Assembly (NCBI GenBank): GCA_024336345.1
Contig: JANFOG010000001.1
Location: 2,852,001-2,916,000 of the forward strand
DNA from: Mariannaea sp. PMI_226
Taxonomy: Eukaryota > Ascomycota > Sordariomycetes > Hypocreales > Nectriaceae
Length of the DNA: 64,000 nt
Direction of reading: 5' to 3'
Shown: in pieces, positions 36,001 to 46,602 of the stretch
Position numbering within the stretch: the first letter of the stretch is position 1
How the letters are laid out: each line of letters begins with the position of its first letter
Notes under the pieces: generated by a model
Seen by the model: only the letters and a program-made list of their open reading frames with translations
The model's database searches: none
What the model was told of the DNA's origin: nothing
Made by a program: the position numbers and the translations under genes

Positions 36001-37536
36001 TATGTATCTACGTCGCATGGAGTAATAATAATGGAATAATTAGGTATCATTATTGTTCGGTCGCCAAACCTTCCCTAGGTAGGTAGGTACTGACCTGCTG
36101 CTTTCTGGAAAGATGGTGGTGTTTATGCTAACGCTCTGGAGGGTATGGTAGGCGTAGTCTGTACCAAGAAAAAAAGGGTACCGTATCTACTCTATACAGA
36201 TGGCAGTACTCCGTAAGGTAAGGTAATGTAATGTAATTAAGCCTTCGTGCAGCTCAGCGGTCATCTGCTACAGACAAAGCCCGGCTGTTCAATAACCCTG
36301 GTCCATATTTGTCCATCTCACCCTGACCCATGAGTCCGCAGCAGGGGAATGTTCAATTTCTACGGAGTACAAAGTACAAAGTACCGGCCCCAAGTGGATG
36401 CCAGCCAATTAAGTACCCTCCTGCTGGTCCCCGGGGGTACATGTTCAAGAAGCTATGGAGCAAGTACCTCCGTGGCTGCATGGGCGCGTACCTAAGCCGG
36501 CGTCAGGCGCTAGATTCAGGGGCAGCGGTACCTGGCAAGACGCCGTTCCTGCAGGTACCGGGCAAGACAAAGATGGAGCTTCGATTGGATCTCTCTCTCT
36601 TCAGTGATGAGCGAGGACTACTGCACCCATCTCCCTGTGCCTCAAACATGCTGCTAGGTAAAGTAGGTAAAGTAGGTACAGCGGTGGGCTGTCAGTCCTG
36701 TCCTGAACTGTACGCAGCAGCAAAGGTGGAGTGTGGCGGCCCAGAATGCTACGGCACACCATGATCAAATCGGGAGGATCAATGTTTCTAAATATCAGCC
36801 TAAGGTTTCTTACCATGGTCCTGTAGGTGTAAGTCACTGGAGGGGGTGGTCCATGTGAAACTTGAGTCAAGGCTACGGAGTAGACTCGCCGGCATCATGT
36901 AATTTAGGGAGAGGGTGCAGCACCATCAACAACATGCTCTCTCCTACTAATCTGCGCCCGGGTGCTAACTGGGCACATGGCTCTCCTGTCAAAAAGCACG
37001 GAATATAAATTACTCAAGGGCTCCTCTATACTTTGTAATGACGGTATAGAACCAGTTACTCTTGGCGATTTCTGCAAGCTCGAGGATTGATTATCTCGTG
37101 TACTACAGTGGCTAGCCAGTACATAATTTAATGCATATGCAATTTGAAGCTGGTCCGTGACACACAAAGTGACCGACCGCCTGGTGGTTCTGGTCTCAGT
37201 GTCCCGTCGTCTCAGACCTATCCCTCCGCCCTCCTCCATACCATCCAAGCGAATGAATCATTAATAGAGTCCCCAGCTGTGAACGCCGTCGAGTTCTTTC
37301 CCTCATGCGCGGACGTTTGCAAGAAGGGGGTGAGGGGGGGCGATTCGCTAAAAAGAAAAAAATTTCCTGCACCAGAGTGCCGTCTGTGGCTATGGTTTGA
37401 GGGTTCTGATTACCTTATGCTTGACGACTTCTTTCTATTCGAGGATCGTTCATTGACAAGGGATACGCCATTCCCGTCGCAATGCAACCCGCCAGCAAAC
37501 GAAACAATGCACGCTGGTTTGTCTGGCATTGCTACC

Positions 37537-37572
37537 TTTTTTTTTTTGGTTTTGGTTTTGGTTTTGGTTTTC
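37537..37572 (+). repeat. T-run followed by (GGTTTT)n
   Basis: A T11 run precedes four GGTTTT units. Two-guanine tracts in register could form a weak two-tier quadruplex. Confidence 0.8.
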
Positions 37573-37810
37573 CCTATCTCTCCCTCTCCAATTCAAAATG
37601 ACCCTACATACAAACAGCTTTGGTGCAGATACGAAGGAAGGCAACCTCCGGGTTCACATGTTAGTTCCTGGGTCAGCATCCGGCAGGTTTGCATGCAAAT
37701 TGTACAAACGGTTAGCTAATGATGAATGTCTCACTATATGTTAATATCGAGACTACCGTGTCAGCTACAATACTATATGTAATTAATCACCACGTATCTG
37801 CCCTTCTTAA

Positions 37811-37862
37811 AGGAGAGGGGGGGAGAAGAGGAGAAGAGGAGAAGAGGAGAAGAGGAGAGAAT
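37811..37862 (+). repeat. (GAAGAGGA)n polypurine tract
   Basis: About five copies of GAAGAGGA after a GGGGGG run; polypurine mirror-like tract. Confidence 0.8.
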
Positions 37863-38166
37863 AGGAAAAACGGTGTCCTGCCTCCATTCACAATCCTCCA
37901 AACGAGTTGGCCTCCTCCGCAACCAACTGATCTGCCCATGCGCACCCACAACGGGGCTCTCGGCTCCATCCGCGAAGGGAGAAGAAGAAATCCCCTTTCT
38001 ATCCAACCCCCTCCAATTAATGGACCAACGCAGTATATGATGACCAGCATTGACGAGTAATCTCCAAGAGCCCACTCTCAGACATGGTCTCAGCTTGGGC
38101 CTAGAGGGGATTGACATCAGGATATTCTTCATAGCACGAAAATCTGTACATGCGAAGTACGAATAA

Positions 38167-38189
38167 GTCTGTCTGTCTGTCTGTCTGTC
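38167..38189 (+). repeat. (GTCT)5 microsatellite
   Basis: Five and a half uninterrupted GTCT units. Confidence 0.9.
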
Positions 38190-39283
38190 AGCGTTCGGTC
38201 AACCCGCAAGCTTGGATACCTTTTTTTCTTAGCCTCTTAAATGAAGATGTCCCGTGCCTCGTCAAGGCATAACAATTTACAACGGCATAAAGAGGATCGC
38301 GGTTTCGACCTCTATTGATATAATTATTCGTCACAGTTCAACCAACGAAAAAAAGAAAAAAATTCATATCCACCAGTTTGTTTGATCCTTTGTAATGCCC
38401 AATTTGCATGCCGGATAATAATCATCTCAACATCCCTCTTGTCTGTCCTCGTGGTGTGTACAACCCGGAAGGGCATTCTTATTACGATTGTCGTTGTGAA
38501 CCCTGCTTCACCCATCCCATCTCCTTTTTGGTGCCAGTGCTGATTTATGCATTGTGCCGCTAAAATGCCATTTGGAGCATGAGGCACGGGGTAATGATAT
38601 GTATGTGGTTTGTACTTGCATAGTAAGAATCTCCCTCTGTGTTGGGAGCTTGCATGTAATATGTAGCATCTGTCGACAACGCGTCCCAACCGAACACACC
38701 GTCGCGTCAGCCACACGATTTCCTTGAGTATCGACATCACCAAGCCGATTCGCACGCTCCAGCGTGTTTAGGTATCCCACCCCAACAGGGGCCAAGTACA
38801 TACGCTGTTAACCCCCAACCTATGCCCTATGCTACACAGTGCAGCCTGACCATGCCATCCGGCTACCCCTTCCAGGCATGAGCCTTGTCAGAATAGGGCC
38901 CAACAAGCTAAGGTTCCCACTTCTTTCGAGAAGGTCGAGTAGAAGGTCGGGTCAAAGATTTAGTTGAGCTGTGCGAAATACACCCGGGGAAGATCCCATC
39001 CATAACCATGTCCATGAGCCCAGCTGGGAGTGCTTGGATGCCCATCACCACAAGCGTACGGAGCAGGACTCTGCAGCGATGTGTCGCCATGATGGTCTCA
39101 CCCTACACCAGCAGCTTCTGGTCCATGATCGAACCATTCATTTCCTGCCCTTCGATTTGCAAGGGGAGAAAAAAAAACAAAAGCAAATTTCATGTGTGAC
39201 TGAGCCGAGGAGTCCGCTCAAGTTACGGAGAACACGTAAGAATACATTATGAGCCATGGCATCGGGATGAGACGGCTTGTTGG

Positions 39284-39305
39284 GATGAGATGAGATGAAA
39301 ATTTT
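39284..39305 (+). promoter_or_regulatory. PAC-like/RRPE-like motif pair without an obvious gene
   Basis: GATGAGATGAG (39284-39294) followed at once by TGAAAATTTT (39296-39305) resembles the PAC and RRPE elements of ribosome-biogenesis promoters. No coding gene is visible within 2 kb on either strand. Chance in a GATGA-repetitive stretch is possible. Confidence 0.3.
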
Positions 39306-40034
39306 ACCTGCATCATCCCAAGCGCAGACAATCAATTGCGTAGATTTTTTCCCTCCCTTCGTGTAATTATGTTTGTTGCTTCTTCTTCCTCTTATGCTAA
39401 TTATTCTCCTTCTCTTTCTCAGTACGTTACGTTGTACTGTACCTCATTAGCGATCCCATCTACTTGATTAATTATGTCGTAGCCTCCCTAGCTTCCCGTC
39501 TGACATCACGGCGTCCAGCGCCACTCCGGTGCTACATTGACAGATCGCTTGCATAGGTAGGCTGCGTCCTGGCTCAGCTGCCAGCTCATCACCCATCACA
39601 TTCGGGTTCATCTTGGATACATGGGTGGCGTCAATCTCCTCCCGGCAGAATACTATGTAGCTCACAAACTTCGTACGTACCTGCGCAAGGGAACCGGCAT
39701 CATCTTTCCCTTCGCCTATGTACATAGTGTCGTGCTCGCTGATTGACTGCACCTCATCATTTGTCCTGATTAATTAGTCCCGGTCCCTGGCAGCTTCCAA
39801 CCAAACGAGGACCATGCCAGCGTTTATTGCTGTCTTTCAGTTATATCAATATGGTTTGTTTGGGTAGCCCAAGATTTGACCATAAGCCCGTTCACCAACG
39901 TCTGCGCCCGTTGGTCCGCGTCAGCAGTATCGGGATGTAATATCTCATCAGCAATGTTTGGTTCAGCAGCGAGGAGAATCCAGCGCCATGTCCAGCACTG
40001 TCAGTGCGTTGTCACCAAATCATCTTCACCGATT

Positions 40035-40062
40035 TTCATCATCATCACCATCATCATCATCA
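40035..40062 (+). repeat. (ATC)n microsatellite
   Basis: Eight to nine ATC units with one ACC interruption. Confidence 0.85.
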
Positions 40063-41151
40063 ACAACCGCCACTAATTCATGGCTTGTTTCTCTACTCTG
40101 GGTCTTGTGGTTCCCTCTCGCCGAATCCTTCTTGCTTGCATTTTGTTCGCTCGGCGCTTGTGGACCGTGGCTCGAACCATGTCATCCCTCTCGAGACCTA
40201 ACCTCCACTGACTTCTATCTTGAGACCGGGTAGGCTCTGAACCACGGCGAGGTTTGCCTTGTCCATTTGCCTTGCCCTGATCCTCCACTCACGGGATAAG
40301 TTCCCCGTGTCGCTTCCTTTAACCCCTGCCATTGATCCATTCGCTCGTCCTGTTGTCTGTAAACCTGTACCATATTGGCCGATATTCATAGATGAGTGGC
40401 TGGCTTAATCTGGGTACTCTGACTTCCCTACCCAGGTTATTGTGGAGTTGTTATCCATTGCTACAAATACAGAAAATGATTTCTTTTGGATCACCATCAC
40501 CTATCTCGTACCGAGACACTCATGCTTGCATTGGATGTCACCCCACCGTCATTTCCATCCCCCAGATTCTTTCTAACATATTCTGTACTCACATACGAAG
40601 TAATCTGCACTTTTTTCTACGTGGTCGTGGCGGCTCACGGACCACCATCAAATGTAATTGGGGTCACGAAATAAGAAGCTCGGCAATTAAAGACTCATGG
40701 AGCTAAAGCAGTGTGATGGCAAGCACAGTTCCTGGAGACTTCATACACCCATATTCAAGTCTCGCCCCTCTTTCTTTACAATTCCCCAGGCGTACAGCGA
40801 ACAGATGCGCGAGGGCGTGGGCGAAGTTTCCGCCAGGCTTTAACTATAATTTGGCATCTCTTACGCTACCAAGGTAGGAATCGCGCGCCAGCTAGCATAA
40901 AACCCGGAGATGAGCTGCATTTGATGACAGGGATCTCGCTGACGTTGATCTGAGCCTTGCAGGGTAGTTGGCATTCGGGTTAGACGTCATCTTCCGGAAT
41001 CACCGTCTTCTGTTGAAGATATTGGCTTTGAGCCTGATAGATCACAGATCAGACCCAAGACTCAGCCTCGGAGACTTACTTAAAGTTTCAACTACAAGAC
41101 TTGATCCCTGGGATTTCCGCTGAAAACAAAGGTAGGAGCTAGATAGATAAA

Positions 41152-41253
41152 ATGGCAAAGGTCTACCGTATGCATTCAGACCGAAACTACAGTGATTGCT
41201 TCAGCATTGGTCGACACATCTTTGCCCGTAGAAGGAACGCGATCTTCCTGTAA
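41152..41253 (+). CDS. Possible small ORF or first exon, 33 codons
   Basis: ATG in AAA-ATG-GC context opens a 33-codon frame (MAKVYRMHSDRNYSDCFSIG..) with a balanced, protein-like composition. Its stop TAA overlaps a perfect GTAAGT donor starting at 41250, so it may continue by splicing. I could not find a convincing second exon. No family is recognised. Confidence 0.2.
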   Translation: MAKVYRMHSDRNYSDCFSIGRHIFARRRNAIFL

Positions 41254-42161
41254 GTAGTGTGCAAGTAGCGACTGTTTTTTGCCATGATTGTTACTCTACA
41301 CAAGGATGGTACCCATAATATACGCTGGGAACTCACAAGAGAATAGACGTATTCATTGTGAGTCCTTTTGCCACCCTAGAGCAGGCATAAGCCGCGGGTG
41401 CACTTGACGGTCGTCGCTCAATAGATCAACAACTCATGTCTCATCATTGATAGGCTTGCTGGACAAGCTCAACAGGGCGACCCTTGTACATATGGTTGCG
41501 GTCCATGTTGTTCATGCAGTTAAGACGGGAAGTCCGGGTTCAAACAGTTGGCATTGCATGGAGACGTGTCGCGTCTGTTGGGTCGCAAACCTTGGCCGGC
41601 TGAGGTCGGATACAGGCTCCCACCCCAAAAATAAAACCAATCCAGCCTTCTATTTGTGAAAATGCGTGTGCGCTTGACTAAGTATCGTAGTTGGGTCGCA
41701 TTGCATCGCATCTATCGTTCTACTCCACCATCTAACATTGATCGTCAAGTCGCATCCAAATCTCCACACTTGGAAAAGATCTGGCTCATTAACGACGACT
41801 ATCCTTCAGTCCTCCTCGGCGTATCCACTAGATTGCCTGGGGATTGCGAGCACTACTAACTTCTCTTGTTTTCCAGACAAGCAGGCGTGTCTCTATCACC
41901 TGCTTAAATGTCCATTTCCCCCCAATATTTGGTTCGAGGGTGAAGCATTTGATTTGATAACAAACTTATCCAAGACTTGAATAAATACTAGCCAGAGTGA
42001 ATGAAGATTCGCTGCTTTAAGCGCCGAAGAATTATAGCGGGTTGGTAGCGCCTAAGAGGGCACGTTGCTTCGCAGATATGTTGCACCTTGACAAGCCCGG
42101 ATCGGGAGAGTAGTGCCATCTCCACGCCCTGTCTTTGTAATGAGCTATTTTCAAGCCCATC

Positions 42162-43724
42162 CTAAAGTTTGATTGAGATGTCGTAGATATCCAAACCAAG
42201 AGCAACTGCCGTTATAGTCACCATGTAGCCGACCAGAATCGCTATTGTCGTGACTGGCGTAGCTTCTAGCGTCCTGAAGGTCAGATTGACAAGGCCAGTC
42301 AACATATTAGCAATGAGAAACACGGCTAGGCCGTTGCGGTTGTATGCTCGCATTATGCGACTTGTGGCCTTTCCATAAGCCTCCTTCTCTGTCTTTGCGT
42401 CTGCTGCATTATAAAATGCCGGGAAGAAAACCGTATCCACCAGGCAGAAGGCGAAGAGCTGCCATACGTTGAAGGCCACGACCCACAGGACATAAGGGAG
42501 GTTCGCTAGCCGACGAGAAACTGACAGTCCAAATCCATAGCTATAATTGGTAGATATCAAATACAAAGCCGTCCAGAATGATGCCCAGACAGCCATGGTC
42601 ATAAGGAGCGTGTTTCGTTGAGCTCCTGGATTGGCAGTACTTCGAGGAGGAATGTTGCGAGGAATAGCGTACATGCCCGTGTCCTGGCCAGCAAGGAAAA
42701 TGGCCAGATAGCCGAAAAAGCTGAAGATGCCTTCACGGTTCATGGAAATGAGGTCTGTCCGTGGCGCAGTGAGAATGTACGCCTTCAGCTGAGTAGTCTC
42801 AAGGAGGACCTGGTAAGCAAGACCAACGACGAGCGACAGTGCAGCAAAGGACGGAACCAGCCGGAGTGCCGTCTGAAAAAAAGCAACGAAAGGAGGCAAA
42901 AGGCCCAGAGTGAAAAAGAAATTCCAGTGGACGCCATACTCTGTCACATGCTCCGCGTAGTCTAAGCCTTTCACACTTAGGAGGCGAATGATACCCAATA
43001 CTAAGAGAGGGATGGAGTGGCGCATCGAATATATAATCCGATGAAGTAATGGTGTGGCACGACCGGTGGTGCGGCCAACAACTCTCTCTTTCAACACTGG
43101 GCGAGCTGCCACAACGCCGCCAGAGAAGACAAAGGACCCAACACCTAGGTCCATGAGGGAGGTGCCCCAGGTCTCAGCCTTGGCAAATCTTCTCGGGAAT
43201 AGGCGAAAATCGACAGCGAGGATGGCAACACATGTGATAATCATCATAGAACCACGGTAGGTCGTAAGGAAGGGCTTAGTGGAAAGGACACTAAGCTGTC
43301 CTGAGCCGGATTTTGATAGAGCATTTGGTGGGACCTTTGCCTTCTTCCTTGGCCGAACCGAGTTTCTTGGAAGTGTGAAGATGACGACGGCAGGCAGTAT
43401 GAGAAAAAGACTGAGGAGGAGAGGAGAATTGGCGTAGAGTGTCGTAGAGAGGAGGATGGCGCCGATATTAAGAAGGAAGTCGACTCCGAAACTAAGGATC
43501 GTATATGGCTCGAAGAAAGATTGACGCGCCTGGAGTATGGCCCAAAGAATGCATGAGACCTGTGAACTGTATTAGCTTCTGCTTCTTTACATCAATTAGG
43601 CGGGCGGAAAAAGTTAACTCACCGCAGCCACCGACGTAACGTAGTTGATCTCGGCGACGGAGCCTCCAGAGAGGTTGGACACGAAGTCCTCCTTCAGCTT
43701 CTTGTAAGCGGCCGCGTCCGACAT
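42162..43724 (-). CDS. GWT1: GWT1, GPI inositol acyltransferase (PIG-W)
   Basis: Exons 43724-43623 and 43559-42162, joined in phase 0 across a 63-nt intron (GTGAGT donor, GCTAATAC branch, CACAG acceptor), encode 499 residues, the normal fungal length. The first exon gives [24 protein letters not shown], the conserved N terminus with the SGGSxxEI motif. The body is polytopic with about 12-13 membrane segments, including [40 protein letters not shown] and [19 protein letters not shown]. Gwt1 acylates the inositol ring of glucosaminyl-phosphatidylinositol in the ER, an early step of GPI-anchor synthesis, and is the target of the antifungal manogepix. It is divergent from the BTB-like gene. Confidence 0.96.
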
Positions 43725-44563
43725 CGCCGCCTGTGAAATAAAATTCAGGAGAAGACTGATAGTGAATAGGGCATCATCCGGTCCAGCCTGACACCACTGG
43801 GGGAGAGAGAGAGTCAGAAGAAGTGACGACACTTGCTCAAGAGTTGACAATTGACAGATGGCTCGCTGCAGCCTTGTAGCGATGGTGGCCTGGACGTCGA
43901 AGACGGCGTGACTAACGCCCAATAGGGAGCTGCTCCTTACCCACGGCCTTCCTTGAAAGGGAAAGGGGGCTTATCACGTGAGACTGTCCTTATGTTGCAA
44001 CTGACTACATCTCCAGACGTTCAAACTTGTGAGAAAAAGAGCTTTATGGGAATAAGCATTTTTAAATCAAAGAAAACTAATAATAGCAAATGGAGGATAT
44101 CCCCGCGTATTCCGGCCATTCGTCTTTGCCCATAACACTCTGTGGCTCTAACTTCAGAAGAGTCAACTAAGTGGCTTCTCCTACACAGTTAGCAGCCCTC
44201 TTTCTTTGTTCTCAGCTCTGGATCTAGCGCAAACATGGACATCTCATAATTTAGCTCTCACTTTGAGTCCTTTGTCTGAAAATGAGTTGTAGGCAGCTAG
44301 TTCATAGGCTTATGGGATGGTTGGCTCAGTCTTCTACATGCCACAACTTCCTACCCCCCCTTCTTTGTCGTAGGATTTCTTTCAGCTTGGTATCGTATCA
44401 TTCCAGCTACCTACTAGAAATATGAACAAGTAGCCTGCGAAACTACACTTGACTCATTTAAACATGATTTTCCTATCTTGACATTCAGTTCCTCGGCCAC
44501 CCTGCCTGGAATCCGTTTAGGATCCCCGAAATCCCCACTACCCACCAGGGCACTCAAGTTCGA
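43725..44563. promoter_or_regulatory. Divergent promoter GWT1 / BTB-like gene
   Basis: An 839-base spacer between two start codons. A TCACGTGA palindrome lies at 43974-43981, 250 bases upstream of GWT1. The BTB-like side is pyrimidine-rich. An ORF at 43953-44135 has no protein features. Confidence 0.5.
43974..43981. promoter_or_regulatory. TCACGTGA palindrome upstream of GWT1
   Basis: Perfect CACGTG-core octamer 250 bases before the GWT1 ATG, identical to the one before the SAM37-like gene. Possible bHLH (Cbf1-like) site; assignment is by motif only. Confidence 0.35.
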
Positions 44564-45909
44564 ATGTACAATAAACCCCCATCGCCTACAAGCATGGCAG
44601 CAGCTTCGAGGGATTGCAGGTTACGGCCTCCAATTCAACCTATTTCCACCACAGGCCCTGAGCATAGGTTCCAGGCCCTATGTACGGAGGTGGCATTCAA
44701 GAGCCCTTCCAGGTTGGCAACACCTCACTCGCCCATGACCCGCCCTCTTCCTATGTACCCCGATTTCGATGACGACTGGATAAAAAACCATGACAAGGCA
44801 GCCGTGGATCGTCTCGAGCCTCGCAGCCGGCGAAACTCACCAAATCCCGAAACAACTCCTCGAGATCTTACCCTAAAGCCCATCTCTGAACGAGGTTTGG
44901 CATCGCCATTTGCCCTATTCGCTCAGCGTCCTCCTCTCACAGCTCCTCTACTACCACCTCCCACGTTTCACGTACCGACTATTGCTGAAGAGACTAGGTA
45001 TATGTTGCTACATGATGCTGAACAATCCGGACTCGCCCCTCCCCCGCACGTACGTGGACGCAGAGGCTCAGCACCGTCAAGGTTACTTCGGGCAAGGAAC
45101 TTGCAGCTTCAACGACAACGGGAATATCTCAGCCATCGAGGGTTGGATAGCCCTTATATGGGCCGCGCAGCTGATCTTCTGGTCATCCCAGTTGAACTAA
45201 GAGGACAAGCGGCAAGTCCTGTCCATGGTGACGATGGCGACATGAGGTCGCGTTTTCCTGAAGAGGGACGCCTCACTACCCGGGTTGTCATTCATTCTCG
45301 AAGCCGAAAGCCGTTGGCTTTGACAAGGACATTTGATCTGAGAGAATTGCGTGCCACGATTCCAGATGTCGTCGTCGAAACACCCGGCTTCCCGACAGGT
45401 CGTCGACGAGCCTCCATAAGTGGCATTCAAGGGCTGACTCCCATGGTTGGCACGAGCCCGAGAACTCTTCTGTCTCACGTCTTTTATAGAGATACACGCA
45501 ATTTGAGTGCCAGGGCTCCAAATTTCGAATCCCCTAGGTCAGATAACAGAGTTCGTCGCCTTCCATTTGCCGCTGTACCAATGCGTAAGCTCTCTACTCT
45601 ATATACTTTGTACATCCATCATTCCACACAAACATCAGTGATCCTCGAACCAAATCATCAAAATATTGAGAATAGTTACCATCCGTATCTACTTACTAAT
45701 TATACATAGACCTTGAGTATGCTCGAAAGTATCTTCCTGTTCTCGCTTCTATCATCTTGTCGGATTTTGTCAGACCTGGAGACACAATTGAGCTCCCGCT
45801 GCCCCATCCCCGGGCTTGGGAAGAGACAGTGGCTTACACACGCACGGGGCGAGTCGAACTCACGCAGCCGGTCCGACAAAACATTATTTATTTAGGAGGG
45901 AAAGTATAG
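44564..45909 (+). CDS. Uncharacterised fungal protein with BTB/POZ-like C-terminal segment
   Basis: Exon 44564-45584 (phase 1) joins 45710-45909 across a 125-nt intron (GTAAGC donor, CTTACTAAT branch, CATAG acceptor), giving 406 residues. Reading through instead adds an unlikely Asn/His/Thr-rich tail. Residues 1-340 are disordered, rich in Pro, Arg and Ser, with SP/TP sites (SPTS, TPHSP, SPNP) and an arginine-rich RRGSAPSRLLRAR block. The second exon encodes HLEYARKYLPVLASIILSD, then GDTIELPLPHPRAW and TGRVELTQPVRQNI, ending YLGGKV. Its pattern (hydrophobic strand, SDF, IELPLPHPxAW, YTG-like TRTG) resembles the end of a BTB/POZ fold. I believe similar proteins occur in other sordariomycetes, but no function is known to me. 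The start is the first ATG of the frame and could be off. Confidence 0.72.
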
Positions 45910-46565
45910 TTGAGGTATTCATACGTGTCTCATCTTCAACAACCTCTTCTTTCATTCTTCTTGTCAATGTTTCATGTTTCAGTGGAAAACGTCGTGCAAA
46001 TTAACTACAAAAAATAATGGTGGTACAAGATGGGAGTCATTCATGGAAAAACAGTACATAGGGGACTTCGCTGTCACTTGTGATACTTTATTGTCATTCG
46101 TATACGGACTCTTCTGGGCTTAGTTTTTCGATATGGGTGTTGAATACGTAGCCATGCAGTAAGGGACATAAATTGTATCATATCTTTCATTTCAAATATT
46201 TGAGCTCACATAATTCCAAACTTATGTCAAGCCAATGAAAAGCATATCTGTTCCAAAGAATTGATGTCCATGTCTTCATACAATGATCGGAAACACGGGC
46301 CGCCTGACATCTCTTCTGATACCCCATGCATGAGCATCAGAGCTGATCAACGCCTGCTACGTGGTATTATGCTCGTAGAGAGATAGTACGTGCATATCCA
46401 CGAGGCACTATATACTACAACATAGTCACACCCCTAGGCCTTGACGACTTGCTTACAATGTCTCACAATGTCTGGGCTAACATGAGGCCTGCTTCTCTAG
46501 CCTCAACGGCGTCGTGGCCGTTTTTACCCCACAGATTCCATGTTGTCTCAGCTCGTTCGAGACGA

Positions 46566-46602
46566 ACACACACACGCACTCGCACACATACACACTACAC
46601 AC
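46566..46602 (+). repeat. CA-rich microsatellite
   Basis: Imperfect (CA)n with CGCACT and CATACA interruptions. Confidence 0.8.

Larger units (their letters stand above)
36001..42161. other. Gene desert between KIN4 and GWT1
   Basis: About 6.2 kb without a supported gene. Copies of TACGGAGTA or its complement lie at 36207-36215, 36361-36369 and 36874-36882, amid many GTACC/GGTAC blocks and GGTAAAGTA repeats (36657-36678). Several microsatellites are listed separately. Frames of 191 codons (37144-37719) and 144 codons (36330-36764) are low-complexity or motif-free. The final 160 bases should include the GWT1 3' UTR. Confidence 0.5.

Noticed and set aside
37537..37572. (GGTTTT)n read as telomere-like repeat
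   Set aside because: Filamentous ascomycete telomeres are TTAGGG; this is a short internal microsatellite beside a T-run.
37144..37719. 191-codon plus-strand frame in the KIN4-GWT1 spacer
   Set aside because: Passes through the T-run/(GGTTTT)n repeat and has no motif or codon bias; its length is explained by low stop density in the repeat.
41510..41560. Possible tRNA on the plus strand (GGGTTCAAAC)
   Set aside because: No complementary T-stem and no cloverleaf upstream.
8298..43724. PIG-U and GWT1 as a GPI-anchor gene cluster
   Set aside because: They are about 32 kb apart with eight or more unrelated genes between them; no evidence for clustering.
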